From positions 1 to 26,316 of the IMG/VR virus record IMGVR_UViG_3300020185_000227: a DNA stretch of 26,316 nucleotides. One strand, written 5' to 3'. The notes beneath the pieces are model-generated. The model saw only the letters and a list, made by a program, of their open reading frames with translations, had not been told where the DNA came from and did no database searches. The translations under genes were made by a program, and so were the position numbers. Origin of the DNA: a virus. Of this stretch, positions 1-6,979 are shown in pieces (position 1 is the first letter of the stretch; each line of letters opens with the position of its first letter).

Positions 1-577
1 CAACAATTTGTCCACCTGATCCTGGTAAATCTTGAAAGTCTGATTGTTTTGTTCCAGGAGTCCATTCAGAAACATCATTTATTCCTGACCATTGTATTCT
101 ATTTGATCCTGTTGATAAATTTCCTGTAATTAAAAAATCTCTAATAACACCTGATGTTTTAAAAGTTGGAACGTTTGCAGCTATTGAAGTAAAGGCTGCA
201 AAATTTGTAGATGTACCCATTAAATAATATTGAGGAACATCAATACCGTTACTTGCTATGACATAATTACCGAATTGAGTAAATGTCCAAAAATCTGTAT
301 CACCACCTGTAAATCCAGATGCTCTTGAAACAAATCCACCACCTGTTAATTCATATATATTTGTATTTGTTGCTACAAAATTATAAACGTTATTAGAGTT
401 ATCTCTAAAAGAACTTGCTCCTCTTGAATCTGATACTGTACTATTTGTAGAATAATTTACTAATGAAGGAAATCTTTTATAAGAATTTAATGCGTAATAA
501 ACATTGTTAGCAACGTTAGCTCCAGGATTATTATGTTCTGGTTGGTCAGGCAACCATTCTCCAAAAGGTATTTGCAT
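1..577 (-). CDS. Packaged-DNA stabilisation / tail accessory protein (P22 gp10-like), partial
   Basis: The frame opens at ATG 577-575 and runs off the left edge, giving 192 residues without a stop. It begins MQIPFGEWLPDQPEHNNPGA, followed by N-V-Y-Y-A and Y-K-R-F-P-S-L. From memory of the family, this opening (WLPDxP, then a 'Y-(R/K)-x-F-P' strand) is typical of phage stabilisation proteins related to P22 gp10, which plug the portal vertex after DNA packaging. The rest is beta-rich with short G/S/T/N turns (for example LTGGGFVSRASGFTGGDTDF), as expected for a tail-hub beta-propeller. It lies 9 bases downstream of the adaptor gene in the same transcript, the usual order for head-tail connector genes. 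The C-terminus is missing. Family assignment is by pattern recognition only. Confidence 0.6.
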   Translation of the reverse strand, partial: MQIPFGEWLPDQPEHNNPGANVANNVYYALNSYKRFPSLVNYSTNSTVSDSRGASSFRDNSNNVYNFVATNTNIYELTGGGFVSRASGFTGGDTDFWTFTQFGNYVIASNGIDVPQYYLMGTSTNFAAFTSIAANVPTFKTSGVIRDFLITGNLSTGSNRIQWSGINDVSEWTPGTKQSDFQDLPGSGGQIV

Positions 578-586
578 TAATATTCC

Positions 587-1264
587 TTAACCGTTATTAT
601 TTGTAGCATAATAATTTTTATCATTAAATGCACCTGCTACTGTTACATCTGATTGTTGTTGCAATGGAGCATTTCCATAAGCATCTTCTCTATCATTTCT
701 CTCAAGTCTTTCAAGAGCTGTTTGATACATTTTTTCCCATTGCCCAGCTTGATTAGGTTCAATACCACCTAAAAAATTTGAAGCATGATATAATGAACCA
801 TATAAATAAATTGCTGGATGATTTGTTAAAATATAATTAGTTGAATTTGTTGATGATAATCCAGGAAACTGTTTATAATAATTTAAATAAAGTGTGTAAT
901 CACTATCAGGGATAGGAGCAAATCTAATATTATCTCCTAAGATTGTATAGCTTGATGGTTGTCCAGAAGTTGAACCACCTTTAATTTGATCCATTTGAGC
1001 TGGAGTTAAATAAGTTAAAGCATATTTAGTTCCACCATTTAAAATATACATATCTCTTACTTGTAAAAAATCAGATGGTAAAGGTGATGTTTCACCATTA
1101 AGAGTGATAGTTGTTTGATCTATCATTTTTCTAATTCTTAATTTAGAGTTAAAATCTTTTTCTGCCAAGACAATAAAATCTTGAGAAATTTCATTTGTTA
1201 AATCTGTTCTGTTTAACCAATTTGCTAATGATGCTTGTAAATCCGTATAGTTATTTAATGCCAT
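587..1264 (-). CDS. Head-tail adaptor protein (SU10-like phage adaptor)
   Basis: 225 residues. The N-terminus MALNNYTDLQASLANWLNRT, followed by an acidic F-I-x-L-A-E-x-x-F-N-S-x-L-R-I-R-x-M stretch, is the signature I associate with the SU10-type phage adaptor family (gp4/gp16-like connector proteins that form a ring under the portal). A central beta region (YTILGDNIRFAPIPDSDYTL, then Y-Y-K-Q-F-P) and a C-terminal helix with W-E-K-x-Y-x-x-A-L are also usual for it. It overlaps the upstream 110-aa gene by one base (TAATG type), so translation is probably coupled. It acts in the capsid vertex as a structural part of the virion. Length is normal for the family. Confidence 0.72.
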   Translation of the reverse strand: MALNNYTDLQASLANWLNRTDLTNEISQDFIVLAEKDFNSKLRIRKMIDQTTITLNGETSPLPSDFLQVRDMYILNGGTKYALTYLTPAQMDQIKGGSTSGQPSSYTILGDNIRFAPIPDSDYTLYLNYYKQFPGLSSTNSTNYILTNHPAIYLYGSLYHASNFLGGIEPNQAGQWEKMYQTALERLERNDREDAYGNAPLQQQSDVTVAGAFNDKNYYATNNNG

Positions 1265-1596
1265 TATAATTTTCCTTCAGCAGTTTTAAAATATCTAAAT
1301 TCGCTGCTATTTAATTTTTGTTTTAATATTTTTTTTTGAACTTCTGGTGGAAGTGCAAACCAATTACTATCACCATTATACTCATTTGCCCACACACTTA
1401 AAGCAATAGTTGGAATACTGGCTACTCTTTTCAAATCTCTTGATTTAGAATAGCCATCATTCAAATTTAATAATTCTTTATTGTGTTTTAGGTGTGAATC
1501 AATATTAACTTCTTCTTTAACTGCAATTTTACCTTCCATGTCATCTTTCATGTAAGTTGTTTTTTGCAATCCGTCTAAAATTATATCTTTTTTCAT
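1264..1596 (-). CDS. Conserved phage protein of unknown function, head-region (110 aa)
   Basis: 110 residues, charged and lysine-rich at the N-terminus, with no membrane segment. The C-terminal half (VASIPTIALSVWANEYNG, then a short helix with F-A-L-P-P-E-V-Q-K-K and ending F-R-Y-F-K-T) resembles a small protein that often sits just before the adaptor gene in marine podovirus-type phages. I know no experimentally defined role. It overlaps the adaptor gene by one base and the 44-aa gene by four (ATGA), so all three are probably translated together. A minor head or assembly role is inferred from position only. Confidence 0.6.
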   Translation of the reverse strand: MKKDIILDGLQKTTYMKDDMEGKIAVKEEVNIDSHLKHNKELLNLNDGYSKSRDLKRVASIPTIALSVWANEYNGDSNWFALPPEVQKKILKQKLNSSEFRYFKTAEGKL

Positions 1597-1727
1597 CTGC
1601 CTTGACCTTTATATCTTGTTTGTCTTTTTTGTCTTTTCTCTGATTTGTTCTGAGATTTTTTATGCTTACCAGGTCTTTTAGGTGGTTTAGCTCTTGGAAC
1701 AAAATGAGTGAACTTTTGTTTAGCCAT
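1593..1727 (-). CDS. Small highly basic phage protein (44 aa)
   Basis: 44 residues, starting at ATG 1727-1725 (MAKQKFTHFVPRAKPPKRPG) and ending at TGA 1595-1593. About a third of the residues are K or R, with a C-terminus ending K-G-Q-G-R. The pattern 'K-x-P-K-R-P-G-K-H-K-K-S-x-N-K' and final G-Q-G-R recur, as I recall, in small proteins beside the capsid genes of pelagiphage-like genomes. The stop overlaps the start of the 110-aa gene (ATGA), a clear coupling signal. The composition suggests nucleic-acid binding, perhaps packaged DNA or a scaffold contact; this is inference. Confidence 0.7.
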   Translation of the reverse strand: MAKQKFTHFVPRAKPPKRPGKHKKSQNKSEKRQKRQTRYKGQGR

Positions 1728-1728
1728 A

Positions 1729-2013
1729 TTAGCCAGACATTTCAGTAACTGAAACTTCAGCAGTACCTATCACAGCAACTTTTTCACCAGGTGAAACTTT
1801 AAAAATTTCAGGTTGGTCAGCAGGAACAAATATACTTGCAGATCCAGCAGTAGCTGAAGCAGTTGGTGCAGAACCAAATAAAATATGAATGTCAGCAGGT
1901 GTTGCTATTCTTACATATTCAGTTTGAGAACCAAATGCAGCAGATGCTACAGATGAACCTGAAGTTGTTAAGCTTTGATGTGTAGTAGGTCTTAATCCGT
2001 AATTAAAACTCAT
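1729..2013 (-). CDS. Putative small virion protein (94 aa), unknown function
   Basis: 94 residues starting MSFNYGLRPTTHQSLTTSGS. It is rich in A, S, T and V, has no cysteine and no membrane segment, and has alternating beta-type stretches (YVRIATPADIHILFGS, IFVPADQPEIFKVSPGEKVA). This resembles small capsid decoration or head-fibre proteins, and it lies just after the decoration-like gene and three genes after the scaffold in transcription order. An SD of the type AGGAG lies about 8 bases before the start. A stem-loop in the gap upstream may set its expression relative to the previous gene. Function is inferred from composition and position. Confidence 0.6.
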   Translation of the reverse strand: MSFNYGLRPTTHQSLTTSGSSVASAAFGSQTEYVRIATPADIHILFGSAPTASATAGSASIFVPADQPEIFKVSPGEKVAVIGTAEVSVTEMSG

Positions 2014-2034
2014 AGTTTTTCTCCTAATTAATTA

Positions 2035-2065
2035 TGGGGGAAATACCGCTAGGCAAGATCCCCCA
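2035..2065 (-). promoter_or_regulatory. Intergenic stem-loop (TGGGGGA / TCCCCCA)
   Basis: A perfect 7-bp stem, TGGGGGA at 2035-2041 with TCCCCCA at 2059-2065, encloses a 17-base loop in the gap between the 94-aa gene and the decoration-like gene. On the minus strand no T-run follows, so it is not a standard intrinsic terminator. It could be an attenuator, a pause site, or an RNA-stabilising 3' structure. The same stem recurs at 2486-2503. Confidence 0.45.
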
Positions 2066-2072
2066 AATGTTA

Positions 2073-2414
2073 TTATCTTCTTATTACAAAAGTTACAACT
2101 GCTTTTGAAGTATTAGAAGATCCACCGTCTGTAATCATTTCGATAGATCCACCTTCAACAACAGTATTGTTTCCAGTTGGTGCAGCTGTATCAATAGCAC
2201 CAGCAGAGCCAGAAGCTACGATAGATATTCCACCACCTGTAACTGCTGTACCACCGATTTCAAAAGAAAGTGCGGCAGTTCCTGTAATAGTTGCTTGATT
2301 AGCAGTTAAAATTTTTACAATTTTTCCGCCATCAGGTATTGCAACAAAAGTTGATGAAGCAGTTGAAACATCTTCAATTTCAGCTGTTATAAAATAGTCG
2401 TTTAGTGTTCTCAT
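2073..2414 (-). CDS. Putative capsid decoration protein (113 aa)
   Basis: I place the start at ATG 2414-2412 (MRTLNDYFITAEIED), because AAAGGAT lies about 6 bases upstream. A longer frame from 2462 would add 16 residues without an obvious SD. The protein is 113 residues, beta-rich and Gly/Ala/Thr/Ser-rich, with repeated short strands (VAIPDGGKIVKILTA, LSFEIGGTAVTGGGISI, AVVTFVIRR). The 'RTLNDYFI' opening and position directly after the major capsid gene are, as I recall, typical of small capsid-surface proteins in pelagiphages. It would sit on the capsid exterior. Stem-loops lie on both sides of the gene. No enzymatic motif is visible. Confidence 0.6.
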   Translation of the reverse strand: MRTLNDYFITAEIEDVSTASSTFVAIPDGGKIVKILTANQATITGTAALSFEIGGTAVTGGGISIVASGSAGAIDTAAPTGNNTVVEGGSIEMITDGGSSNTSKAVVTFVIRR

Positions 2415-2485
2415 GTTTTTATCCTTTATTTGCTTCGTTCCGTCATTGACTTCAAAGACCAAACAAAATTGTTAGTTTAATATGA

Positions 2486-2503
2486 TGGGGGATTTCTCCC
2501 CCA
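2486..2503 (-). promoter_or_regulatory. Intergenic stem-loop after the capsid gene
   Basis: TGGGGGA at 2486-2492 pairs with TCCCCCA at 2497-2503 around a 4-base loop (TTTC). It lies in the 102-base gap between the major capsid gene and the decoration-like gene. It is compact and G:C-rich in very AT-rich surroundings. On the minus strand the sequence after it is ATCATATT, with no clear U-tract, so a partial terminator or a 3'-end protecting structure is more likely than a full stop. Confidence 0.55.
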
Positions 2504-2516
2504 CCAAAAGTATTTA

Positions 2517-3467
2517 TTATGAAGTAGTTAGGTCTGTTACCATTCCACTTGATTTTTCATTTCTTGACTCAAGAGTGTACTCAGCTACCATAAATCTCTG
2601 ATCTGCATCTTTAGTTTGTGCAGGAGTTTGTAGAGAGAAATCTCTTAGGAAAGAAACTGCAAAGTAATCCATCTCTAAGATAAGAGCATCTTGACCTACT
2701 TTTGCAGCAGTACCATTAGCACCTCTAATGAATCTGTTTGGAGCTACTTGCATAGTTCCGAAATCTGACTCATATACATCAATAGAAGTAATTAATCTTC
2801 TATCTTCAGCAGCGTCAAATCTTGTAGATCCACCAGTAAAGCCTGATAGTTTTTGTTTATTGAAAGCACCAACCATAATCATGTTAGGGTTTCCGCCTTG
2901 ATTATAACAATCTCTCAAAACACCTTTTAACTGATCTTCAGTAAAAGCTCTTTGAGTACCATCTACTCTAGCAGCACCGTTACCAGCACCAGATCCACCA
3001 GCACCTGCGTCAACGTTAGTTTCGATCCAAGTTTGGACTCCACCTAAAGTTCTAGCAGTTGTAGCGTCACCAGCTGCTTTTGCAACGTTAGATAAAAGAG
3101 CAGTTTCCATATCTCTTTTTAATTCTTTCGCAGCTTTAGCTACTTGGTAAGCTAACTCATTATTTCTTCCAGCAGAAGTTACAGCATCATTAGTTCCTGA
3201 TACTTGAATTCCTTTAGTAGAAATTTGAGTGTAGTTAGTTTCTTTTGAAGTTGCAGCAAGAGTTTCATAAGCAATGTCATCTCCCTCAACTGCAGCGTTA
3301 GCAGCAACATCAGCTAATGCATCTGTTTGCCATTGGTGTGTAGTGTTTGTTGCTTTGTTTTTTGCAACGCCAGACATAAAAGGAGTTTCTGTTGGACTGA
3401 TATTGTAAATAATGTCCGCTAGATCTTCTCTTATTCCGACTGTTTGGTACGTTTGATATGTAGCCAT
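2517..3467 (-). CDS. Major capsid protein (SU10-like, DUF5309 family)
   Basis: 316 residues. The N-terminal signature YQTVGIREDLADIIYNISPT, followed by E-T-P-F-M-S, then H-Q-W-Q-T-D-A-L-A, is characteristic of the DUF5309 / SU10 major head protein family, an HK97-fold capsid protein. Other expected parts are a long helix (residues about 107-130, rich in A-K-E-L-K-R-D-M-E), a glycine-rich loop (about 152-165), N-P-N-M-I-M-V-G-A-F-N-K-Q-K-L, and a C-terminal beta region with S-L-Q-T-P-A-Q-T-K-D-A-D. Length is normal. A GGAG Shine-Dalgarno precedes the start. The scaffold gene is immediately upstream in the transcript and the decoration gene downstream. Confidence 0.9.
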   Translation of the reverse strand: MATYQTYQTVGIREDLADIIYNISPTETPFMSGVAKNKATNTTHQWQTDALADVAANAAVEGDDIAYETLAATSKETNYTQISTKGIQVSGTNDAVTSAGRNNELAYQVAKAAKELKRDMETALLSNVAKAAGDATTARTLGGVQTWIETNVDAGAGGSGAGNGAARVDGTQRAFTEDQLKGVLRDCYNQGGNPNMIMVGAFNKQKLSGFTGGSTRFDAAEDRRLITSIDVYESDFGTMQVAPNRFIRGANGTAAKVGQDALILEMDYFAVSFLRDFSLQTPAQTKDADQRFMVAEYTLESRNEKSSGMVTDLTTS

Positions 3468-3491
3468 TTTTTTTCTCCGTTAGGTTATTGT

Positions 3492-4472
3492 TTATAGATA
3501 ACGCATCAGTAATTCTGTTGCATCTTTTGTGCTTCCAGACTTCCTTAACGTTTTAATCTTATTCAACCTAGATTGACCATCCATATCTTCTTTAGTGCTT
3601 TTAACGCCAGACTTAACAAATTTAGATGGTTTAACTTTTTTACTTACTAAATTGGGTTTAGTCGCATTAGCTTTCATTCCATCCATAATCACATCAAAAT
3701 ATCTTGAATCATAAATTCTTGCGACATCCTCATTTGAGAATCCTTTAGAACTTAAATAATTCATAATATTTGACTTTACTGAAGTACCTTTAATTGGATC
3801 AGCAAGTTCAGGATGTTTTAAATGAAGTTTTTTTTGTTCTTCTCTTAATATTTCCTGGAACTGAGAATTTTGATGATCTCTCAGTTTTTGCTGTGCTTGT
3901 TGTATCGTTTGTTTTCGTTTCTGAATCTTACGATCAACTCTAGCAGCTTCAGTTGGATCTTCATCCCAAAGAGCATCAAGCTCCTTAGAATTCATATCAT
4001 TGTTAATCTCAGCATTTAAAGTCGCAACTAATGAATTTAAATTGTCGATCTTTGTCGAATACTGATTTTTCAAACGATCTTCCGCAGATTTTAGCTCTCT
4101 TTTTTCAATTGCTATTTCTTCGGTTTTTCGTCTGTAGTCGGCATCTTTTTGATAACCTGCTTTTAATTCGTCAAGGTCAACATCAATCTTTTCACCATTT
4201 ATAATAACCTGGTGTAGATCAGTTTCTTGTTCTTCAATTGCATTTTCATCTTCTGATGCTTGTTCTTCATCAGAAACTTCCAAAATTTCTTCTGGTTGAG
4301 TTTCAGGTTGTTGTTCAACTTCAGATTCTGCTTTTACAGTTTCTTTTGGTTCAACTGGTGTTGCTTCTACTTCAGTTTTTTTGATAACTCCTTTAGAGTC
4401 CATTAAACCTTCAATAGATTTTGCAGCACCTTGTACTGAAGCATTGTTCAGTAATGGGTTTCCGTCAGACAT
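3492..4472 (-). CDS. Capsid scaffolding protein
   Basis: 326 residues, located between portal and capsid genes as scaffolds usually are. The N-terminal third is very acidic (E/Q/T/P-rich, residues about 30-85), and the middle (about 105-210) is a long charged helix, probably coiled coil. The motif D-V-D-L-D-E-L-K-A-G-Y-Q-K-D-A-D-Y-R-R-K-T-E is one I recognise from scaffold proteins of marine phages. The C-terminal quarter is basic (K-K-V-K-P-S-K-F-V-K-S-G-V-K), consistent with the helix-turn-helix end that binds capsid subunits. It has one of the best ribosome sites in the window, AGGAGG five bases before ATG. It would direct procapsid assembly and then leave. No protease is visible, so how it leaves is unknown. 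Confidence 0.78.
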   Translation of the reverse strand: MSDGNPLLNNASVQGAAKSIEGLMDSKGVIKKTEVEATPVEPKETVKAESEVEQQPETQPEEILEVSDEEQASEDENAIEEQETDLHQVIINGEKIDVDLDELKAGYQKDADYRRKTEEIAIEKRELKSAEDRLKNQYSTKIDNLNSLVATLNAEINNDMNSKELDALWDEDPTEAARVDRKIQKRKQTIQQAQQKLRDHQNSQFQEILREEQKKLHLKHPELADPIKGTSVKSNIMNYLSSKGFSNEDVARIYDSRYFDVIMDGMKANATKPNLVSKKVKPSKFVKSGVKSTKEDMDGQSRLNKIKTLRKSGSTKDATELLMRYL

Positions 4473-4526
4473 TTAGTCCTCCTATGTTAAGCTGTCTTGC
4501 GACTTGGCTTATTCTAACCATTGTGG

Positions 4527-4823
4527 TTAAAATTTTGTGTTATTCTGTTGTTTCCTAAAATCCTCAAGCTGTCTAGCTGCAAGTTTTCCAGTTTCAATAA
4601 TTGTATGTAAGTGTTGTTCCACTTTACCTACAACATTATAAGCAATCCAAAGTTTTTCTCTGGTATCACTTTCTTTAGCACCTGTTTTTTCAAGAAGTGC
4701 TTCAGAATAAATTTTTTTAAGAGCTTCTATACTCTCTTGAAAAAGTTTACTCTCCAATATTTGTTTGGCTTCGTTGGATCGGCTGATTTCCACCGCCCTG
4801 TCCGCCTGGTCTTTGATTTGCAT
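4527..4823 (-). CDS. Conserved phage protein overlapping the portal gene (98 aa)
   Basis: 98 residues, mostly helical: a core with A-K-Q-I-L-E-S-K-L-F-Q-E-S-I-E-A-L, then T-R-E-K-L-W-I-A-Y-N-V-V-G-K-V and H-L-H-T-I-I-E-T-G-K-L-A. I recognise the form (ending 'V-x-x-H-L-x-x-I-I-E-T-G-K-L-A') from small genes next to the portal in many phages, but know no function. The start at 4823 has an AAGGA SD about five bases upstream and no later ATG is available, so the gene overlaps the last 77 bases of the portal gene in another frame. A role in head assembly is inferred from position. Confidence 0.65.
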   Translation of the reverse strand: MQIKDQADRAVEISRSNEAKQILESKLFQESIEALKKIYSEALLEKTGAKESDTREKLWIAYNVVGKVEQHLHTIIETGKLAARQLEDFRKQQNNTKF

Positions 4824-6978
4824 TTAATCCTTGTACTTGTTTTTGAAACATATTAGCCGATTTTGTTGCTTGGTCAAGAATTTTACCTTCTTCGGCAATC
4901 ATAATTTTGTCTAAATCAGCATCTGCTTTAATTTTTGCTGTATCAATCTGTGTATTATATTTTAAAGCCATTTCTTTTACTTTTGCTTCAAAATCTAAAG
5001 TCATAGCTTGAGTTTTTTGTTCTAATTCTTTGTATTGTAATTCAATATCAGCAATTTTTCTCTTATTCTCAGCATCAATTCTAGTAAATTCTATCTTCTC
5101 AATAGGAGATGGTTCAGGTGGTTGTGGTGGTGGCATCATTTGTTTACCAATATCAGGATCAACAAAATAACTTTCTACATTTTTAAGTCCTGCGTTCTCA
5201 ACAACTTTGCTTAAAGTATTATAGATATTCTTTAATGTTACCATTGGCATTTCTTTTCCGCCTTGTAATTGGAAAGCTTGTATTTGTCTTTCAAGAATAC
5301 TGTTTAACATAATTGTTTGTTGTTCTTTAGAACCAGTTCCAAGTCCTACAACGATTGAAATATTAAATCTATCTTTCCATTCTGTTGGTTTAATAGGAAT
5401 GTATTGGTTGTTAAGCATAATAATTTTTTCTTTATCTTGATACTTAACCATTAGTTCAAATATTTTTCTAAATAAATCTTTAACTCCTGTTTCTGCAAAG
5501 ACTCTTGCTATCAATTCTGATCTCATTTGTGTTTGCGTCATCAACGCATTTACACCTGTTGCAGTTTTAGAATTTAAACTATCTGCATCTAATCCTTGAG
5601 AAGACTTTGTTACACCAGTTCTTGCTTCTCTAACTGTATCTAAATAATTTAATAAAGGAAAAGCTTGTTGTGAAATTGGTTGAGCTTGTAAAGGTTGCAT
5701 AACTTGATTTGGTGGTTGCTTAGTTCTTACTACTCCACCTGGTCTAGTTGTTAAAAGATCATCCATGTTTACCATACCATCCATGATCGCAACTCTGTTG
5801 TTGTTAGTTAAATACATATTGTCTAACAACTGACGCATTACAGTTGACTTCATTAACTGAACATCCTCAACTAACTCTGAAACTGATCTTCCATAAAATC
5901 TGTGTGGCATTGGAATAGGAGTAACTGTTACAAACGGAACACTATCACAAGGCATATTTTCTAAAATTGTAGAACCGTCATCTCCAGCAGAAACAATTTT
6001 TCTAAGTTCTGCAATACCATCTCCATCATAATCGTATTTAACATAGCATTCATAAATTAAAACTTTTTCTGTAGATTCATCTGTTGCATTATCAACTGGA
6101 TATTCATCTATATCTCTTTGTCTTGTAATTTCTTCGTTGTTGTAAATATCTAATTCTGATTTAGGTAAATCTTTAACTTCATCTTCTGGATAACCCATAG
6201 AAATTAAATCTGACCTTGTTACTAAAACTTTATGTGCAACAAAATCAGCTTCTTCAATTGTCTTTGCGTTTCTATCAATTAAAAATTCTTCAGGTGGAAC
6301 ACTTTCAATTTTTACTTTACCTGTTCTTTTAGTTCTTTTAATTCTGCAATTATATAAAGTAAATTTTGGAACTTGCATATTTTCAATTGCAGGATTTCCT
6401 TGAGCTTCATATTCAGCGACTACTTTTTCAAATTCTTGTTTAGCAGCTTCATCTTCAATTTCTTCTTCTTCAATAAACTCTATTTCATCTTTGCTATCTT
6501 CTAAAGCTTCCTTGTCTTCCAAAGATAAATTTTCATAAGTTTCATATTCTACTGTTTCATTATCATCCCAATAAATTTTTAAGAAACCATTCTTTTCAAT
6601 TAAAGCATCTTTGAAGAAATTATATAATAATTGAAAACCATTATTGTCTTTGTAAAAGACATGATTTAAATAAGCTGTAGCTTGTTCTGCCATAGGCACA
6701 TCTTCACCTGTAACAGGTTCACATCTAACTACCTTATCACTTGCTGTAAATACTCTTAATAAATTTGGTAAGATACTTTCAATCGTATCAGATACATCAG
6801 TTGATACCACTTGTGAACGACCATCTATTTCTGTTCCAAGTTTTTCACCTAAATAATATTCTAAAGATTTTCTTCTTGATTCTGAAAGTTGACCACCTAA
6901 AAAACCTAAAGCATTTTCTATTTGATTTCCAAGTAATGATTGTAATTTAAAATCGGATTCTTCTTTTTTTTTCTTCAT
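4747..6978 (-). CDS. Portal protein (large, SU10/P22-like podovirus type)
   Basis: 743 residues, a normal length for the large portal class. Landmarks: an N-terminal Y-Y-L-G-E-K-L-G-T-E-I-D-G-R-S-Q-V-V-S-T-D-V region; V-P-F-V-T-V-T-P-I-P-M-P-H-R-F-Y-G-R-S with V-E-D-V-Q-L-M-K-S-T-V-M-R-Q-L-L-D-N-M-Y-L-T-N-N-N-R after it, the diagnostic central segment of this family; then a stem/wing region and a long charged helix (about residues 625-690), probably coiled coil. The C-terminus is Gly/Gln/Pro-rich. The portal forms the dodecameric ring through which DNA enters and leaves the head, and docks the terminase encoded one base upstream in the transcript. Its 3' end is shared with the 98-aa gene. Confidence 0.9.
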   Translation of the reverse strand: MKKKKEESDFKLQSLLGNQIENALGFLGGQLSESRRKSLEYYLGEKLGTEIDGRSQVVSTDVSDTIESILPNLLRVFTASDKVVRCEPVTGEDVPMAEQATAYLNHVFYKDNNGFQLLYNFFKDALIEKNGFLKIYWDDNETVEYETYENLSLEDKEALEDSKDEIEFIEEEEIEDEAAKQEFEKVVAEYEAQGNPAIENMQVPKFTLYNCRIKRTKRTGKVKIESVPPEEFLIDRNAKTIEEADFVAHKVLVTRSDLISMGYPEDEVKDLPKSELDIYNNEEITRQRDIDEYPVDNATDESTEKVLIYECYVKYDYDGDGIAELRKIVSAGDDGSTILENMPCDSVPFVTVTPIPMPHRFYGRSVSELVEDVQLMKSTVMRQLLDNMYLTNNNRVAIMDGMVNMDDLLTTRPGGVVRTKQPPNQVMQPLQAQPISQQAFPLLNYLDTVREARTGVTKSSQGLDADSLNSKTATGVNALMTQTQMRSELIARVFAETGVKDLFRKIFELMVKYQDKEKIIMLNNQYIPIKPTEWKDRFNISIVVGLGTGSKEQQTIMLNSILERQIQAFQLQGGKEMPMVTLKNIYNTLSKVVENAGLKNVESYFVDPDIGKQMMPPPQPPEPSPIEKIEFTRIDAENKRKIADIELQYKELEQKTQAMTLDFEAKVKEMALKYNTQIDTAKIKADADLDKIMIAEEGKILDQATKSANMFQKQVQGLNANQRPGGQGGGNQPIQRSQTNIGE

Positions 6979-6979
6979 A

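Noticed and set aside
2415-2462. Longer N-terminus (16 residues) for the decoration-like protein
   Set aside because: AAAGGAT is placed correctly for ATG 2414-2412, and the extra residues contain this leader rather than protein-like sequence.
4611-4856. Plus-strand frame across the 98-aa gene and portal end
   Set aside because: Phenylalanine-rich antisense of coding sequence, no ribosome site.
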